From Paenibacillus sp. Soil787 (GTDB lineage Bacteria; Bacillota; Bacilli; Paenibacillales; NBRC-103111), in the NCBI RefSeq assembly GCF_001429545.1, contig NZ_LMSP01000045.1, forward strand, positions 125,731 to 189,730: a stretch of DNA of 64,000 nt. The letters run 5' to 3'. The notes under the pieces were generated by a model. The model ran no database searches. It was not told the origin of the DNA and saw nothing but the letters and a program-made list of their open reading frames with translations. Made by a program: the position numbers and the translations under genes. Shown piece after piece: positions 15,833 to 24,943 of this stretch. Within the stretch, counting starts at the first letter, position 1. Every line of letters begins with the position of its first letter.

Positions 15833-16948
15833 ATGATGCGGGATGAGGGTACGGTTGCGGAAATTATTTCGGTCAGAGAGGGGGTGCAGATTGTCACCGT
15901 ACGGATGCGGGGCGGTGAGCTGGAGCGCGCTGTACACTACACCGATACGTTACCTTTGTTAACACCAGGGGACGTGGTTGACTTAAATGTGACAGCCATG
16001 AAGCTGAGGTTAGGTTCAGGGGGATTCCATATTGTAATATCCATTCGTGACCGAGGTGTGAATAACCATTCAACACCCGCAACATCTAATGGACACATCA
16101 TGAAGCTCAAATATACCTCGATGCAGCGAAGTGTGTTCGCTATAGAAGAGCCTGCAAGTTCGTTTCATTCTTCGTTTCAAGGTGACAAGAATATAGAGGG
16201 GATGCCTGTCTTGCTGGGTGAACTGCATAGTATGCTGCCTGTAGTGATGTGCTGGCTTCGATATCGACATCAACAAAAAAATTCATCTAGTCGAGCATTG
16301 GAGGTCGCCTATATCATGACAGATGGGGGTGCTCTTCCACTTGCATGGAGTGAGCACGTGGCCATACTTGAGGGAATGGGATGGCTTAAAACATCCATTA
16401 CTTATGGTCAAGCCTACGGGGGTAAGGTAGAAGCGGTTAATAAATTTAGCGCATTAGTTGCAGCGAAGCATGCAGTGAAAGCCGATCTCAGTCTTGTAAC
16501 CATGGGGCCGGGCATCGTAGGGACGAATACCCGATACGGTTTTTCAGGTCTTGAGGTGGGGGAACTCGTAAATGCTGTATACGCTCTTGGTGGGATTCCA
16601 GTAGCCATTCCGAGAATCTCTTTTGCTGATCCGAGGAATCGACATCAGGGCATTAGTCATCATACGCTTACAGCACTGCAGCTGGCAGCGAGATGTCCGG
16701 CTGTAGTGCCTCTCCCACTTTTGGAGGCGCAAGAAAATTATATTATACAGAAACAAGCACAGAATCTACTGCTTCATCAAATTGTACCCATGCCGAGCCC
16801 AGCGATAACGGAAATCGCTGAAGCTTTTTCCCAGTATCCACAGCCCATTACCTCGATGGGAAGGGGATTATCGCAGGACCCGGCTTATTTCCAAGCGATT
16901 TGTGCGGCTGTGGATTGTGCAAGCCAGATACATAATCGACTAATGTAA
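15833..16948 (+). CDS. DUF3866 family protein
   Basis: The 371-residue product matches DUF3866, a family of unknown function found in Firmicutes and Actinobacteria. Visible features are an N-terminal beta-rich region (VAEIISVREGVQIVTVRM), a central YIMTDGGALPLAWSEHV, then VTMGPGIVGTNTRYGFSGLE and RISFADPRNRHQGISHHTLTA, the last with conserved His and Asp residues. No signal peptide or membrane helix is seen. GAAAGGGG lies upstream; the ATG at 15833 is used, with TTG 15830 possible. The last 101 bases are antisense to mciZ. A neighbouring nudF-spoIIM-fur order is typical of Bacillales. Confidence 0.8.
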   Translation: MMRDEGTVAEIISVREGVQIVTVRMRGGELERAVHYTDTLPLLTPGDVVDLNVTAMKLRLGSGGFHIVISIRDRGVNNHSTPATSNGHIMKLKYTSMQRSVFAIEEPASSFHSSFQGDKNIEGMPVLLGELHSMLPVVMCWLRYRHQQKNSSSRALEVAYIMTDGGALPLAWSEHVAILEGMGWLKTSITYGQAYGGKVEAVNKFSALVAAKHAVKADLSLVTMGPGIVGTNTRYGFSGLEVGELVNAVYALGGIPVAIPRISFADPRNRHQGISHHTLTALQLAARCPAVVPLPLLEAQENYIIQKQAQNLLLHQIVPMPSPAITEIAEAFSQYPQPITSMGRGLSQDPAYFQAICAAVDCASQIHNRLM

Positions 16949-17048
16949 TTGTATGTCCGCCTTGCTGCAGCATAAGCTGCAATTGACGTTTGATTTCCCA
17001 TGCTTTCCCTACAAGTCGAATTTGACGTTCGGTTACATAGCTCTTCAT
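16848..17048 (-). CDS. mciZ: MciZ-like Z-ring inhibitor with a C-terminal extension
   Basis: MciZ is a sporulation peptide that binds the C-terminal domain of FtsZ and blocks Z-ring assembly in the mother cell. This product begins MKSYVTERQIRLVGKAWEIK; the LVGKAWEI core and length of the first 40 residues closely follow B. subtilis MciZ, and the position next to nudF is also conserved. The start at 17048 has AAGAGG nine bases upstream. The frame continues to 66 residues instead of about 40, with a Pro/Gly-rich tail (LGNKPGPAIIPFPSR) that runs antisense over the 3' end of the DUF3866 gene. The extension could be real or a non-conserved run-on. Confidence 0.8.
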   Translation of the reverse strand: MKSYVTERQIRLVGKAWEIKRQLQLMLQQGGHTITLVDYVSGLHNPQPHKSLGNKPGPAIIPFPSR

Positions 17049-17077
17049 ATCCATTTTCCTCTTTTCAGGTGAAATTT

Positions 17078-17086
17078 TGATATAAT
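17078..17086 (+). promoter_or_regulatory. Extended -10 promoter for nudF
   Basis: TGATATAAT is a TG-extended consensus -10 element lying 58 bases upstream of the nudF start, in the region shared with divergent mciZ. No good -35 is seen, which is common for extended -10 promoters. Confidence 0.5.
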
Positions 17087-17144
17087 GAACCTTATGCATG
17101 AATGGGACAAGTTAGACCAACATTAACAAGGGTGAGGTGTTCGT

Positions 17145-17699
17145 ATGTCATTACACAAAAAATTCGAAGAAATAACCGTCAAGACTGAACCTATTTTCAA
17201 AGGTAAAATTATTTCGCTGCAGGTGGACCATGTCCTATTACCTAATGGAGAATCCGCAACTCGTGAAATTGTAAAGCACCCAGGCGCTGTAGCTGTTATT
17301 CCGCTATTAGGCGATAAAATGATTGTTGTGGAACAGTATCGAAAGCCGCTGGAGAAAAGTCAGGTTGAGATCCCAGCTGGAAAGCTGGATGCAGGAGAAG
17401 AACCGCTTAAGGCAGCTTTACGTGAATTAGAGGAAGAAACGGGCTTTCGTACGGAAAATATCAAGCTGGTTAGTTCCTTCTATACCTCGCCGGGTTTCGC
17501 GGATGAAATCATTCATCTGTATATCGCAGAAGATTTGGTGAAGGGCGAAGCGAATCCCGATGAGGATGAATTCCTGGAATGCGAAGCGATTACTTTGGAA
17601 CAAGCTCAGCAGTACATACGAGAAGGGCGAATTAGCGATGCGAAGACGATAATGGCTGTTTACGCCTGGCAGCTGTACCTTTTAACGGGTCAAATCTAA
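17145..17699 (+). CDS. nudF: ADP-ribose pyrophosphatase, Nudix family
   Basis: This 184-residue Nudix hydrolase cleaves ADP-ribose to AMP and ribose 5-phosphate. The Nudix box spans residues 79-101, with the metal-binding RELEEETG at 93-100, and is preceded by VEQYRKPLEKSQVEIPAG, typical of the ADP-ribose pyrophosphatase branch. AAGGGTGAGG precedes the ATG. The EndoQ-like gene starts at the base following its stop, so the two are probably co-transcribed. Confidence 0.9.
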   Translation: MSLHKKFEEITVKTEPIFKGKIISLQVDHVLLPNGESATREIVKHPGAVAVIPLLGDKMIVVEQYRKPLEKSQVEIPAGKLDAGEEPLKAALRELEEETGFRTENIKLVSSFYTSPGFADEIIHLYIAEDLVKGEANPDEDEFLECEAITLEQAQQYIREGRISDAKTIMAVYAWQLYLLTGQI

Positions 17700-18878
17700 A
17701 TGGAGGCTTATTATGTTGATCTCCATATTCACATAGGTCGATCAGAGAATGGACAAGCGGTGAAGATCAGCGCTGCGAATGACCTGACTTTCTTTAATAT
17801 TGCGCAGGAAGCTGCCGTTAGAAAAGGAATGGAGATCATCGGGATAATCGATTGCCACTCGCCTTCTGTACAGGATGACATCATGACGTACTTGGATCGG
17901 GGTGAAATGGTGGAGCTGGAGGGCGGCGGCATCCGGTATCAGGACACGACGATTATATTGGGCAGTGAAATAGAAGTACGCGATCCCGGTATGGGTCCTG
18001 CCCATCTGCTTGCCTATATGCCTAATCTGACAACGATGCAGGGGTTCACTGAGTGGATGAAGGGCCGCATGAAAAATGTGGAGCTAAGCTCTCAACGCAT
18101 TTATGTACCTGCTCGCGTACTTCAAGAAGAAGTGCTCGGCAGGGGCGGTATCCTTATACCCGCGCATATTTTCACTCCGCACAAAAGTGTGTATGGAAGC
18201 GCGACTTCAAAGATGGAGCACCTTCTTGATCTTAAAGGCATTTCGGCTGTTGAACTGGGGCTAAGTGCTGATTCCGAGATGGCTGGTTTAATTTCGGAGC
18301 TTGATCCGTTCACTTTCGTTACCAACTCAGATGCTCACTCTCTTAGTAAAATCGGACGTGAATATAACGAAATGAAGCTGGCTGCCCCTACTTATGAGGA
18401 ACTCGTCAAAGCGCTTCATCGTCAAGAGAAACGCGGTATAGTAGCAAACTACGGGCTTAATCCACGACTTGGTAAATACCATCGAACCTATTGCAGCTTA
18501 TGCGAATCCGTTCTGGATGAAAATGACACAACTGTAGAACGCTGTGCCGACTGTGGCAGCAATAAAATCGTCAGAGGGGTCATGGATCGGATCCAGCACT
18601 TAGCGGACCGTGAATTGGCTTACCTCCCGCCCTATCGACCTCCGTATCATTTTCAAGTTCCACTAGAATTTATCCCAGGCTTAGGGCCTAAAAAGCTTAG
18701 TCAGCTGCTTCACCGCTTCGGAACGGAAATGAATGTACTGCATCGTACGACACCAGATGAACTTGCAAGTGAAGTTGGTGAAGAAATTGCTTCTTATATT
18801 GTAAAAGCGCGAGAAGGCACCTTACAGCTTGAAGTTGGCGGAGGGGGTAGGTACGGCAAAGTTAAAAATCGTTCATAG
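17700..18878 (+). CDS. Endonuclease Q-like PHP-domain protein
   Basis: A 392-residue PHP-type metallohydrolase related to endonuclease Q, which nicks DNA at deaminated bases or abasic sites. The N-terminus YYVDLHIHIGRS supplies HxH metal ligands; IGIIDCHSP, IPAHIFTPHKS and VTNSDAHSLSKIG contribute further His/Asp ligands. A four-cysteine zinc site (CSLC at about 265 and CADCG about 20 residues later) and a helix-hairpin-helix segment (FIPGLGPKKLSQLL) follow. The ATG abuts the nudF stop without a clear SD, suggesting translational coupling. DNA-repair activity is inferred from the family only. Confidence 0.85.
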   Translation: MEAYYVDLHIHIGRSENGQAVKISAANDLTFFNIAQEAAVRKGMEIIGIIDCHSPSVQDDIMTYLDRGEMVELEGGGIRYQDTTIILGSEIEVRDPGMGPAHLLAYMPNLTTMQGFTEWMKGRMKNVELSSQRIYVPARVLQEEVLGRGGILIPAHIFTPHKSVYGSATSKMEHLLDLKGISAVELGLSADSEMAGLISELDPFTFVTNSDAHSLSKIGREYNEMKLAAPTYEELVKALHRQEKRGIVANYGLNPRLGKYHRTYCSLCESVLDENDTTVERCADCGSNKIVRGVMDRIQHLADRELAYLPPYRPPYHFQVPLEFIPGLGPKKLSQLLHRFGTEMNVLHRTTPDELASEVGEEIASYIVKAREGTLQLEVGGGGRYGKVKNRS

Positions 18879-18901
18879 TTTCCAGCACTCGCTCATAAGC
18901 T
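18873..18901 (+). promoter_or_regulatory. Putative sigma-E promoter of spoIIM
   Basis: TCATAGT (18873-18879) and CATAAGCT (18894-18901) are 14 bases apart, close to the mother-cell sigma-E pattern. They overlap the end of the EndoQ-like gene and lie about 40 bases upstream of spoIIM, which is sigma-E dependent in B. subtilis. Confidence 0.5.
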
Positions 18902-18939
18902 TGTCTTTGTAGAGGTTGACACAAGGAAGGAGCTGCGAG

Positions 18940-19581
18940 ATGAATAGGAACCTAACGATGAAACAATATATGAAGGATAATTTGCCGCTTTTTATATTCG
19001 TCTCCGTACTTTTCATCATTGGGGTTGTGTTCGGTGCCGTAATGGTGAATGCACTTTCATTGGAACAAAAGCAAGAAATGACTCGTCATTTGGGTAGTTT
19101 CTTTCATGAAATTAATGAAGGCGCCGAGTTTGACAGCAGGCAATCGTTCGTTCAAGCTTTTGGCATGCATATGAAGTGGATTTTGTTGATATGGCTTTTT
19201 GGTTTGTCTATTGTCGGGCTGCCATTGATTCTAGTCTTGGACTTTCTCAAGGGTGTGCTAATTGGGTTTACGGTGGGGTATCTGGTCGGCCAAATGTCAT
19301 GGAAGGGCATGTTATTTGCACTTGTTTCCGTTGCGCCGCAGAATCTGATTGTTATTCCGGCTATCCTATTCTGCAGTGTAGCTGCTATGGCGTTCTCTAT
19401 CTATATGATCAAAAATCGCTTTATGAGCCGCAATGGCAATATATATCAGCCCTTTATGCGTTATACAACGATAACTCTCCTTATGGGGGTATTCCTTCTT
19501 GGAGCAGCGCTTTGGGAAGGATATATGTCCCAAATGATGATGAAATGGGTAACGCCTATGCTTGTTGGCCTTTATGGATAA
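18940..19581 (+). CDS. spoIIM: Stage II sporulation protein M
   Basis: SpoIIM is a mother-cell membrane protein of the SpoIIDMP engulfment machine, recruiting SpoIIP and SpoIID to the septum. The 213-residue protein has a basic N-terminus, several membrane segments (about residues 15-38, 75-100, 105-130, 140-165, 175-200) and the SpoIIM-type sequence FGAVMVNALSLEQKQEM. AAGGAAGGAG lies upstream of the ATG at 18940, so the eight extra residues of the longer frame are not used. It lies before fur, as in B. subtilis. Confidence 0.92.
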   Translation: MNRNLTMKQYMKDNLPLFIFVSVLFIIGVVFGAVMVNALSLEQKQEMTRHLGSFFHEINEGAEFDSRQSFVQAFGMHMKWILLIWLFGLSIVGLPLILVLDFLKGVLIGFTVGYLVGQMSWKGMLFALVSVAPQNLIVIPAILFCSVAAMAFSIYMIKNRFMSRNGNIYQPFMRYTTITLLMGVFLLGAALWEGYMSQMMMKWVTPMLVGLYG

Positions 19582-19686
19582 CAGATCCACTTATGTTTCT
19601 GTTTGACTTTGTCCGTCAGCTCCCCCTATAATAAAAAGAGTGGCTAAAACTGGGCTTGGATGCCCACCTTTCTGAGGGGGAGGCAT

Positions 19687-20175
19687 ATGGAAGCAAGGAT
19701 TGAGAAGATTAAGCAGCAATTGCAATCCCAAGGGTACAAACTAACCCCTCAACGGGAAGCGACAGTTCGTGTACTTTTAGAGAATGAACAAGATCATTTA
19801 AGCGCTGAAGATGTGTTTATGCTTGTGAAGGACAAGGCCCCAGAGATCGGACTAGCGACAGTTTACCGAACTCTAGAGCTGCTGAGCGAGCTGCATGTCT
19901 TGGAGAAAATGAATTTTGGCGACGGTGTCGCTCGTTACGATTTACGTGACGACAGTACTCGTCATCATCACCATCACTTAATCTGCGTGCAGTGCGGAGC
20001 CGTGGATGAAATTATGGAAGATTGGCTCGGACCTTTGGAAGAACGGTTAGAGCAAGATTTTCATTTTCAAGTGCTAGATCATCGACTTGATTTTCAAGGT
20101 ATTTGCTATCGCTGTAACGATCGAGGAAAACCGGACTCATTGGACAAATCTAAAATAACAGTTTCTGAAGAGTAG
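19687..20175 (+). CDS. fur: Ferric uptake regulator family repressor
   Basis: A 162-residue Fur-family metal-dependent regulator. It has a winged-helix DNA-binding domain (TPQREATVRVLLE, then LATVYRTLELLSELHVLEK), a HHHHH metal site at 93-97 and two CxxC zinc pairs (C100/C103 and C140/C143). The genomic position between spoIIM and xerD-drm corresponds to fur in B. subtilis, rather than perR or zur. GGGGGAGGC immediately precedes the ATG at 19687. Confidence 0.88.
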   Translation: MEARIEKIKQQLQSQGYKLTPQREATVRVLLENEQDHLSAEDVFMLVKDKAPEIGLATVYRTLELLSELHVLEKMNFGDGVARYDLRDDSTRHHHHHLICVQCGAVDEIMEDWLGPLEERLEQDFHFQVLDHRLDFQGICYRCNDRGKPDSLDKSKITVSEE

Positions 20176-20189
20176 CTGTTTATACAATG

Positions 20190-20229
20190 AAAATGCCTGT
20201 ATGATCACCTTGTGCGTACAGGCATTTTT
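20190..20229 (+). terminator. Rho-independent terminator of fur
   Basis: AAAATGCCTGTA and TACAGGCATTTT form a perfect 12-base stem with a 15-base loop and end in TTTTT, fourteen bases after the fur stop. Confidence 0.85.
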
Positions 20230-20338
20230 GTGTTCTTTTCATATACTAGGTAATAAGAAAGTCGGATAATTACTCACATAATTCGGAGTGAAGCTTGGCA
20301 CATTATGTTTAGCGATAATAAGGAAGAAGGTAGCAACT

Positions 20339-21469
20339 ATGACACAGCAACCTATTGTAGTTGGGGTTCCAAAAGAAATCAAAAACAATGAAAACAGAGT
20401 AGCTTTAACGCCTGGCGGAGCGGGTATGCTCTTGATGGCAGGACATCAAGTGCTTGTTGAAGCAGGAGCAGGTGTTGGCAGCGGCTTCGGGGATGAGGAC
20501 TATGCTCGTGAAGGCGCTGTTATTGTCGCGGATGCTGCTGAGGTATGGGCCTCTAGCGATATGATTATGAAAGTCAAGGAACCATTACCCGCAGAGTATG
20601 GTTATTTCCGAGAAGGACAAATGCTGTTCACTTATTTGCATTTGGCAGCAGCAGGAGACTTGGCAGAACATTTGCTAAGTAAGAAAGTGACAGGAATTGC
20701 GTACGAAACGATTCAACTTCCGAATGGCTCACTGCCGCTTTTGACACCGATGAGTGAAGTCGCTGGCCGGATGTCGGTACAAATCGGTGCCCACTTTTTG
20801 GAAAAGTTCTATGGGGGACGCGGAATTTTATTGGGTGGTGTACCCGGTGTGCCACCAGCCGATGTCATTATTTTGGGCGGAGGGATCGTTGGAACAAACG
20901 CGGCCAAAATGGCGCTAGGTCTTGGAGCTAATGTTGTGATTATTGAACGGAGTGCTGATCGGATGAGAGCTCTGGACGATATATTCGGGGGAAGACTGCG
21001 AACATTGATGTCTAACCCACATAATATTGCGAGTGCTGTACAGAAGGCGGATTTATTAATTGGCGCTGTTCTTATTCCTGGAGCAAGAGCTCCGAGATTA
21101 GTAACGGAAGTGATGGTTCAGAGTATGAAGCCAGGCGCTGTAATTGTGGATGTTGCCGTGGACCAAGGCGGATCGATTGAAACGATTGATCGTGTGACAA
21201 CTCACAGCAATCCCACTTACGAGAAGCATGGTGTGCTGCATTATGCGGTTGCCAATATGCCTGGTGCCGTTCCGAGAACTTCAACGCTTGGGTTAACCAA
21301 TGTGACGATACCCTATGCCATGGAGCTTGCCAATAAAGGTTTTGCACAGGCCATAACTGCTAATTACGCACTTCAACTAGGCGTGAATACGTACAAGGGG
21401 AGCGTAACGCATCCCGCGGTGGCTGAGGCTCTAGGAATGCCGTATGTGAAGTTGTCCGATCTGTCATAA
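20339..21469 (+). CDS. ald: Alanine dehydrogenase
   Basis: This 376-residue NAD-dependent enzyme converts L-alanine to pyruvate and ammonia; in Bacillus it is needed for normal sporulation on alanine. It shows [19 protein letters not shown] at the N-terminus, substrate-site residues in KVKEP, the [16 protein letters not shown] block, the dinucleotide-binding fold [19 protein letters not shown] and the late [11 protein letters not shown] signature. The ATG at 20339 has AAGGAAGAAGG upstream. Confidence 0.92.
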   Translation: MTQQPIVVGVPKEIKNNENRVALTPGGAGMLLMAGHQVLVEAGAGVGSGFGDEDYAREGAVIVADAAEVWASSDMIMKVKEPLPAEYGYFREGQMLFTYLHLAAAGDLAEHLLSKKVTGIAYETIQLPNGSLPLLTPMSEVAGRMSVQIGAHFLEKFYGGRGILLGGVPGVPPADVIILGGGIVGTNAAKMALGLGANVVIIERSADRMRALDDIFGGRLRTLMSNPHNIASAVQKADLLIGAVLIPGARAPRLVTEVMVQSMKPGAVIVDVAVDQGGSIETIDRVTTHSNPTYEKHGVLHYAVANMPGAVPRTSTLGLTNVTIPYAMELANKGFAQAITANYALQLGVNTYKGSVTHPAVAEALGMPYVKLSDLS

Positions 21470-21526
21470 TCAGAGAACAAGCCTCATATCTTGATCTTAA
21501 AAAGGGGATAGAAATGAGGACTGGCT

Positions 21527-21766
21527 ATGATATTTTCATATCGAAAACTCGTTGTTCGCTTACGGTTTATTTTGCTTTTTATGACTTTGACCGTGATTCT
21601 ATATCAAGTTATGCTTGTTCTAACTGGATGGATTCAACCTGTGAACAAATACAGAACACCAACGGGAAATTCCGTTAAGGTGTTTGGCCATCACGAGCAT
21701 GCTTCGGTTTCGGATACAGGTACAATGAGTGACCGCTTGCGTTTATTTTATTGGTATGGGGAATAA
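21527..21766 (+). CDS. DUF4227 family protein (YqzK-like)
   Basis: A 79-residue protein with one N-terminal membrane segment (LRFILLFMTLTVILYQVMLV, residues 12-31) and a short extracytoplasmic tail. Its sequence and its position directly upstream of xerD match DUF4227/YqzK, a family of unknown function. It probably shares an operon with xerD and the phosphopentomutase gene. Confidence 0.75.
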   Translation: MIFSYRKLVVRLRFILLFMTLTVILYQVMLVLTGWIQPVNKYRTPTGNSVKVFGHHEHASVSDTGTMSDRLRLFYWYGE

Positions 21767-21855
21767 AGAAATCGTAAAAAAGAGGAGTTCGCACTGGAAT
21801 CGTTGAATGCTATTCGGTATGAAGATATGGCATGATAACGAAGGAGTATATCGGC

Positions 21856-22755
21856 ATGATGACGAATGACCTGCAATCCTTCATCCGATTTTTGTCAGTT
21901 GAACGGGGATTATCGCGGAATACGCTGGAATCCTATGAAAGAGACCTACAGCAATTTGTTGAATATCTACAGCAGCAAGGCATCACGGCTTGGAGAGATT
22001 CAGGGAAAACTTACATCTCAGGATACTTATCGCAGTTGAAAATGCTCGGGCGAGCATCGGCAACCTTGTCTCGCAATATGGTTTCCATTCGAGCTCTTTA
22101 TCAATATTTAGTGAAAGAACGTATAATGGATTCAGATCCAAGTATTTATGTGGATGCCCCCAAGTTGGAAAAAAAGCTTCCAAAAGTGCTGTCAATCGGC
22201 GAGGTAGAGAAGCTGCTCGATGCACCACAAACTGAGCTTGTAAGCGGCGCTCGTGATAAGGCTATGCTCGAACTGCTCTATGCGACTGGGATTCGAGTAT
22301 CGGAGCTCATTTCTCTGAATGTAACGGATATCAATTTGCAAATGGGCTTCATCCGCTGTATAGGTAAAGCGGATAAAGAACGAAATATTCCTCTAAGTTC
22401 AATCGCCATTCGGTGTTTAACGAGCTATATACATAATTCCCGGATGAAGTTGTTAAAAAAAACGACGGATGAAGAAGCCTTATTTATCGGTCATTTGGGA
22501 ACAAGGATGACAAGGCAAGGGTTTTGGAAGATTTTGAAGAAATATGCCAGTGAGATGAAGATCGCGAATGAGATAACACCTCATGCTTTAAGGCATTCCT
22601 TCGCTGCCCATTTAATTGAAAATGGTGCAGATCTGAGATCGGTTCAAGAAATGCTGGGACATTCCGATATTTCTTCGACACAAATGTATGTTCAAGTCAC
22701 CAAGCTCAAAATGAAAGACGTTTACAACCTTGCACACCCAAGAGCGAATTTATAA
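21856..22755 (+). CDS. xerD: Tyrosine recombinase XerD
   Basis: XerD, with a partner such as CodV/XerC, resolves chromosome dimers at dif. The 299-residue protein has an N-terminal SAM-like core-binding domain (residues 5-90) and the catalytic residues R147 (TGIRVSEL), K171, H243 and R246 (HALRHSFA), H269 (LGHSD) and the nucleophile Y278. AAGGAG nine bases upstream supports the ATG at 21856. Context (fur-DUF4227-xerD-deoB) is the conserved housekeeping position, so it is not a phage integrase. Confidence 0.92.
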   Translation: MMTNDLQSFIRFLSVERGLSRNTLESYERDLQQFVEYLQQQGITAWRDSGKTYISGYLSQLKMLGRASATLSRNMVSIRALYQYLVKERIMDSDPSIYVDAPKLEKKLPKVLSIGEVEKLLDAPQTELVSGARDKAMLELLYATGIRVSELISLNVTDINLQMGFIRCIGKADKERNIPLSSIAIRCLTSYIHNSRMKLLKKTTDEEALFIGHLGTRMTRQGFWKILKKYASEMKIANEITPHALRHSFAAHLIENGADLRSVQEMLGHSDISSTQMYVQVTKLKMKDVYNLAHPRANL

Positions 22756-22865
22756 CTTGCACAGCGGCATTTCCTTTAGGGGGAAGCTGCTGTTTTGCAT
22801 TCATAGGGTGGAAGTGAGATAATCGAGGGTGGATAACATTAGGAATTGATTTGGAGGGACTTTTC

Positions 22866-24041
22866 GTGCGCTTCGAACGAATATGTTTAATTGTATTGGA
22901 TAGTGTAGGCATCGGCGAATTACCGGATGCCAAGCAATTTGGCGATAGTGGCGCTCACACACTAGGACATATTGCAGAGAAAGTAAGCGGATTTGCACTC
23001 CCTAATTTACAGCGAATGGGACTGGGGAGCATAGCTGAGATTAAAGGGATTCCTGCTGCAGATTCACCCGAAGGATATTATGGAAAAATGGCTGAGGTAT
23101 CTGTTGGGAAAGACACGATGACTGGACACTGGGAATTGATGGGGCTTCGAATCACTACACCATTTAATGTATTCCCCGAAGGATTTCCAGCTAAATTGAT
23201 TTCTCAATTTGAGGAGGAGACAGGTCGTAAGGTCATTGGCAATAAACCGGCCTCAGGCACTGAAATTTTAGACGAGCTCGGAGAAGAGCAGATGAAAACA
23301 GGGGCATGGATCGTTTATACATCTGCCGATAGTGTATTTCAATTAGCTGCGCATGAAGACATCATTCCGTTAGATGAGCTGTATCGGGCATGTAAGATTG
23401 CCAGACGGTTAACCATGCAGGATGAGTTTGCAGTAGGCAGAGTAATAGCAAGACCGTACCTCGGGGAGCCTGGCGCTTTCAAACGTACTCCGAATCGCCA
23501 TGATTATGCCGTGAAGCCGCCAGCGCCAACGGTCATGAATCATTTGAAGGATGCTGGATTTGATGTGATTGCGATTGGAAAAATCAATGATATTTTTGAT
23601 GGGGAAGGTGTTACAAAAGCCACTTCAACTAAAAGTAATCTAGATGGTATTCAGAAGACAATTGAAGTTCTGGGCACCTCGTACAAAGGACTGGCTTTTA
23701 CGAATCTTGTAGATTTTGACTCGTTGTTTGGTCATCGTCGTGATCCTGAGGGCTATGGAAGGTCACTGGAGGAATTTGATGCTTATTTGCCTGAGCTCAA
23801 AGCGGGTTTAGGTCCGAACGATCTATTAATCCTTACAGCGGACCATGGCAATGATCCCGTACATCCGGGAACCGATCATACGCGCGAATATGTACCTATT
23901 TTGTTGTACAGTCCAAGCTTTCAATCACCTGCTTCGATTGGTATCCGCGGAACCTTTGCTGATCTTGGAGCAACTATCTCAGATAATTTTGGCGTGAGTG
24001 CTACCGATCAAGGTGAGAGCTTCTTACATCTTTTAAAATAA
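22866..24041 (+). CDS. deoB: Phosphopentomutase
   Basis: This alkaline-phosphatase-superfamily enzyme interconverts ribose/deoxyribose 1- and 5-phosphates (drm in Bacillus). The 391-residue protein begins [20 protein letters not shown], with the metal-binding Asp, and has [10 protein letters not shown] with the phosphorylated Thr, [16 protein letters not shown] and [20 protein letters not shown]. The GTG at 22866 is seven bases from GGAGGG; the TTG at 22851 lies in front of the site. It is followed by two purine nucleoside phosphorylases that supply its substrate. Confidence 0.92.
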   Translation: MRFERICLIVLDSVGIGELPDAKQFGDSGAHTLGHIAEKVSGFALPNLQRMGLGSIAEIKGIPAADSPEGYYGKMAEVSVGKDTMTGHWELMGLRITTPFNVFPEGFPAKLISQFEEETGRKVIGNKPASGTEILDELGEEQMKTGAWIVYTSADSVFQLAAHEDIIPLDELYRACKIARRLTMQDEFAVGRVIARPYLGEPGAFKRTPNRHDYAVKPPAPTVMNHLKDAGFDVIAIGKINDIFDGEGVTKATSTKSNLDGIQKTIEVLGTSYKGLAFTNLVDFDSLFGHRRDPEGYGRSLEEFDAYLPELKAGLGPNDLLILTADHGNDPVHPGTDHTREYVPILLYSPSFQSPASIGIRGTFADLGATISDNFGVSATDQGESFLHLLK

Positions 24042-24057
24042 ATAATTACGAAATACT

Positions 24058-24088
24058 CAGTTTATGTGAACTGAAATCGCTTAGGAGG
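24058..24088 (+). repeat. Weak SD-linked palindrome, possibly related to family A
   Basis: CAGTT, loop TATGTG and AACTG (24058-24073) are followed by GAAATCG and CTTAGGAGG, the ribosome-binding site of the first purine nucleoside phosphorylase. The CTTAGGAGG block is shared with family A, but the stem is short and the CTTACG flank is missing. Confidence 0.35.
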
Positions 24089-24097
24089 AATCTATCC

Positions 24098-24925
24098 ATG
24101 TCCGAGACGTCCATGATTCTCAAGATTCAAGAAGCAGCTGCATTTATTAGCAAGGAAACGAATATTAAACCCCAAATTGGACTGATTCTAGGTTCTGGTC
24201 TCGGCGTTCTTGCTGATCTTATTGAGCAGCCTATCGTTGTAGACTACTCGAAAATTCCCCATTTCCCAGTGTCTACCGTGGAAGGGCATGCCGGGGAATT
24301 GGTCGTTGGTACGATTCAAGGCAAGCAAGTGTTAGTGATGAAAGGCCGCTTTCATGCTTACGAAGGCTATGGTGCGGAAACGGTTTCTTTTCCAGTAAGA
24401 GTCATGAAAGAACTAGGTGTGGAAACGTTGATCGTCACGAATGCAGCTGGTGGAATCAATGAATCCTATCAGGTTGGCGATCTGATGGTCATAAGTGATC
24501 ATCTGAATTTGACATACCGCAATCCACTCATCGGCCCGAATGATTCGGCTTTAGGTGTTCGCTTTCCGGATATGTCGGAAGCTTACAGCAAACGTCTGCG
24601 TAAATTGGCGCACGAAGTGGCGGCTTCACAGAACTTCCACTTACAAGAAGGCGTATATGTGGGACTCCTCGGACCTAACTATGAAACTCCTGCAGAGATT
24701 CGCATGTTCCGCACTTTAGGCGGCGATTCCGTTGGTATGTCGACTGTGCCTGAAGTGATTGTAGCACGTCATGCAGGAATTGAAGTGCTTGGTTTCTCCT
24801 GTATTTCGAATATGGCATCAGGTATTTTGGACCAGCCACTCTCGCATGCCGAAGTCATGGAAACGACGGAGAAAGTAAAGCCTAAGTTTTTGAAATTAGT
24901 ACTTGGCATTATTGAAGCACTTTAA
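24098..24925 (+). CDS. pupG: Purine nucleoside phosphorylase, first paralogue (Asn-type site)
   Basis: A 275-residue trimeric (family 2) purine nucleoside phosphorylase that splits purine nucleosides with phosphate. Typical blocks are LILGSGLGVL, FPVSTVEGHAG, GRFHAYEGY, VTNAAGGIN, GPNYETPAEIRM and MSTVPEVIVARHAG. The base-recognising residue is Asn238 in SCISNMASG, the residue that in human PNP selects 6-oxopurines (inosine, guanosine). TTAGGAGG is upstream. It is followed after 18 bases by a paralogue, so both are probably in one operon with deoB. Confidence 0.88.
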   Translation: MSETSMILKIQEAAAFISKETNIKPQIGLILGSGLGVLADLIEQPIVVDYSKIPHFPVSTVEGHAGELVVGTIQGKQVLVMKGRFHAYEGYGAETVSFPVRVMKELGVETLIVTNAAGGINESYQVGDLMVISDHLNLTYRNPLIGPNDSALGVRFPDMSEAYSKRLRKLAHEVAASQNFHLQEGVYVGLLGPNYETPAEIRMFRTLGGDSVGMSTVPEVIVARHAGIEVLGFSCISNMASGILDQPLSHAEVMETTEKVKPKFLKLVLGIIEAL

Positions 24926-24943
24926 CAAGAAGAGGAGAACAAA

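Noticed and set aside
21856-22755. Tyrosine recombinase considered as a prophage or island integrase
   Set aside because: Its neighbourhood (fur, DUF4227, phosphopentomutase) is the conserved xerD locus, and no attachment repeats or phage genes are present.
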